A stretch of DNA of 64,000 nucleotides from assembly GCA_016286555.1 (NCBI GenBank), contig JAEETA010000002.1, forward strand, positions 1-64,000, given 5' to 3'. Each line of letters begins with the position of its first letter. The first letter of the stretch is position 1. The stretch comes from Lachnospiraceae bacterium (GTDB lineage Bacteria; Bacillota; Clostridia; Lachnospirales; Lachnospiraceae). This document shows, in pieces, positions 62,360 to 64,000 of this stretch. The notes under the pieces are model-generated. The model was not told the origin of the DNA, did not search any database, and saw nothing but the letters and a program-made list of their open reading frames with translations. A program made the position numbers and the translations under genes.

Positions 62360-63835
62360 TCATTCTGCACTCCGTTTTTCTTCTTCCGAAAGCAACCCCA
62401 GAATGTCCTCAAAAATCATTTCCGATGCCAAAACGCCGTTTTTTCCGAAATAATCCAGTTCCTCGGAAAATACTTTTTCCCTGCCTTCCTTCCGTGGATC
62501 CTCCCCATTCAGGACCACCTCCTGCAGAAAACTGTCGATGGCGGAATAATCCCAACCCTGCGCCTGGTAATAAGTATCAACAACGGCCTGCCCCATAGGA
62601 TTAAATGCCTGTTCCGGCCTCCGCAAATAGAGTAGCGGTTTATGAACATAGAGATACTCTGCCAGGAATGACCCGGAATCCATGATCATGGAATCACTGG
62701 TCTTGAACAGATCAATATATTCCGATTCATCCACTATTCGGCAATTCTCCCGTTTGTTCCACTCTTCCAAATAAGCATCATATTCCTCCACACTACGGAA
62801 TAATCCTCCAGATACGCTAGAGGATCTGAGGCTGGGATGTGGTTTGTAAACAAAACAAATCCTATCCCTGTACCGATCTGCAAGGTAAAGGAAAAAATAC
62901 AGATTCTGATGAAAGGTTGAAAAGTGGATCACTCCCAAATCCCGAATCGTAAAATGAGGCGCAATAATTACTTTCTTTATTTCTCCGGAAGAAATCCCCA
63001 CAGGAATCTTCCAGATTTTCCGAATCTCTTCCTCAGAGTATTCCTTCTTTTGATACATCCGGTCCATTTTCGCATATCCGGACAATTTAACATTTTCTCC
63101 CCTAAGAAACTGATATTTGTGATATCCCTCCATCTCAAATCGGTCAGTGGCGTAGCACCTCCAAACCAGATTATAGATTTCTTTGTTAAACTGGAACTGC
63201 TCCATGTAGGTGCCATCAGGATTGTCTACCACATCCACGCAATAGTTGATTAAGATGTTCAACGTTCGTAAAGGGAATGATTCAATACTAAGACCCTCAG
63301 GAAATGCCTCGATCCACGGTGTTGAATGAAACACAATATCCGGAAATCCGCCCCAATCTTCAAAGGAATGATAGTAACCGGTAGCAGAATCGATGCCGGA
63401 TCTGGCATCATAGCCCTGTTCCCGCAAATGGGCAACACTCAAAGATACTCTCCGATTTCGCTCCTCAGCGGGCAGATCACTGACAGGCACAACCACTACG
63501 AACACTTCAAAAAGAGGATTCTTCCGGAACAGTTGGTATAACTCTGCACCGGCGAATTGAGAAGCGGTAATTACCTCGAAGGCAACTCGGATTTTCTCTT
63601 TTCTCTCACAACGCTCCCGAAGTTTTATTTCCGCATGACGCGCCACCAATCGGAACAGATCTCGGTATAAATCGCCCGCTCCCTCCAGAGTATTCCGATA
63701 AAGATACAGAGAGTAGAGATGTCCGTAGGTGTAGGATTCAGGAATCACAGTAGGATTAGCAAAATCCCCCCGATCGATCCCTTCAATCAATTCCTGTACT
63801 CTCCTGGCCTGTCTTTGTGAGAAGTTTTCCTCCAT
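62360..63835 (-). CDS. TagF-like CDP-alcohol (glycerol/ribitol) phosphotransferase-related protein
   Basis: This 491-residue protein begins MEENFSQRQARRVQELIEG at ATG 63835, with GAGGTGG upstream; a GTG three codons earlier is an alternative. The C-terminal half has the CDP-glycerol glycerophosphotransferase pattern: IAPHFTIRDLG, FVYKPHPSLRSS, MIMDSGSFLAEYLYVHKPLLYLRRPE, with a His in HPS and the DSGSF segment. The N-terminal 230 residues do not match a family I know. TagF/TarF proteins polymerise glycerol or ribitol phosphate; here it may add a phospho-alcohol to a glycan or to flagellin (inference). It is the first gene of the nine-gene operon. Only the C-terminal homology is secure. Confidence 0.75.
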   Translation of the reverse strand: MEENFSQRQARRVQELIEGIDRGDFANPTVIPESYTYGHLYSLYLYRNTLEGAGDLYRDLFRLVARHAEIKLRERCERKEKIRVAFEVITASQFAGAELYQLFRKNPLFEVFVVVVPVSDLPAEERNRRVSLSVAHLREQGYDARSGIDSATGYYHSFEDWGGFPDIVFHSTPWIEAFPEGLSIESFPLRTLNILINYCVDVVDNPDGTYMEQFQFNKEIYNLVWRCYATDRFEMEGYHKYQFLRGENVKLSGYAKMDRMYQKKEYSEEEIRKIWKIPVGISSGEIKKVIIAPHFTIRDLGVIHFSTFHQNLYFFLYLADRYRDRICFVYKPHPSLRSSSVSGGLFRSVEEYDAYLEEWNKRENCRIVDESEYIDLFKTSDSMIMDSGSFLAEYLYVHKPLLYLRRPEQAFNPMGQAVVDTYYQAQGWDYSAIDSFLQEVVLNGEDPRKEGREKVFSEELDYFGKNGVLASEMIFEDILGLLSEEEKRSAE

Positions 63836-63914
63836 GTGATCCACCTCTGTGCATTGTCATATAGAGCAACGGATTTACAAGCATATTCTTTTAGATTACA
63901 ATTCTATCAAAAGC

Positions 63915-63934
63915 TTCGGGAGAATACTCCCGAA
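63915..63934. terminator. Perfect hairpin upstream of the modification operon
   Basis: TTCGGGAG (63915-63922), AATA and CTCCCGAA (63927-63934) form an 8-bp stem. On the minus strand GCTTTTGATAG follows, so it might terminate a transcript from beyond the right edge. The 63836-63960 gap is AT-rich with only poor promoter matches for the operon. Confidence 0.4.
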
Positions 63935-63959
63935 ATTACTCTACGAAAGGTAAGTACCT

Positions 63960-64000
63960 ATGGATAATGAACAGACGCTTTCAGAAATCGCTTCCGAATA
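63960..64000 (+). CDS. Possible start of a plus-strand gene (cut by window)
   Basis: An open frame begins ATG GAT AAT GAA at 63960 (MDNEQTLSEIASE) with a GAAAGG site nine bases upstream, and runs off the right edge after 13 codons. It is divergent from the TagF-like gene. Too short to identify; included only because of the start signal. Confidence 0.3.
   Translation, partial: MDNEQTLSEIASE

Noticed and set aside
1-64000. CRISPR arrays, rRNA, tRNA, prophage or IS elements with terminal repeats
   Set aside because: None seen by eye; the only mobile-element-like gene is the PD-(D/E)XK transposase-family gene, for which no terminal inverted repeats or target duplication could be recognised.

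Overview
The window is bacterial and most likely from a motile member of the Lachnospiraceae (Clostridia, Bacillota). I infer this from four things. The rpmG-secE-nusG-rplKA / rplJL / rpoBC / rpsL-rpsG-fusA-tuf order is Gram-positive. There is a Firmicutes-type L10 leader and a set of canonical sigma-A promoters. Small proteins typical of that family are present: a DUF4250 protein and an 89-residue conserved protein. FliB-type flagellin lysine methylases are also present. Nearly everything is on the minus strand. The only convincing plus-strand genes are the 89-residue gene near 44.8 kb, the aminotransferase and nuclease/transposase pair at 51-53 kb, and perhaps the start of a gene at the right edge.

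Region 1 (1-8 kb) is one minus-strand operon: dTDP-sugar synthesis (rfbB, rfbA, rfbC), a membrane-anchored GH25 lysozyme set between rfbA and rfbC, a secreted DUF4214/glycosidase-like protein, and a Wzm/Wzt-type polysaccharide ABC exporter that runs off the left edge. Region 2 (8.1-20 kb) is a second surface-glycan operon with closely packed or overlapping genes. It holds a PseG/SpsG-like protein, an ABC flippase, two SGNH proteins, a GtrII-type and a GtrB-type transferase, a WecE/RffA aminotransferase that should make dTDP-Fuc4N, and three polytopic membrane proteins. Together they look like a system that builds an activated sugar, loads it on a lipid carrier, flips it and decorates a cell-surface polymer from outside.

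Region 3 (20-49 kb) is housekeeping: truA, thrH, a hybrid histidine kinase, the str operon, rpoBC, the ribosomal stalk and L1/L11 genes, nusG/secE/rpmG, a LysM-G5-M23 cell-wall endopeptidase, a small alarmone synthetase, galE, a UDP-sugar pyrophosphorylase and gpmI. The fourth rhamnose gene, rfbD, sits directly behind rpoC, far from rfbABC. Several regulatory elements can be read directly: consensus promoters for rpsL, tuf, rpoB and rpmG, an L10 leader ending in an intrinsic terminator, and an unusual hairpin array at the 3' end of tuf.

Region 4 (49-64 kb) is accessory. It has a small unknown protein, an XRE regulator, a LegC-type aminotransferase, a PD-(D/E)XK transposase-family protein, and a nine-gene minus-strand operon (63.8 to 53.3 kb). 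That operon carries a TagF-like transferase, three GT2 glycosyltransferases, two CgeB/DUF3880-like glycosyltransferases, two FliB methylases and a CapD/LegB-type nucleotide-sugar dehydratase. The FliB genes and one CgeB-like gene are visibly more AT-rich than the core. The best reading is a flagellin-modification island (glycosylation plus lysine methylation) built from a duplicated and rearranged module. It is the most novel-looking part of the window, although no flagellin gene is visible here.

No tRNA, rRNA, CRISPR array or replication origin was found.
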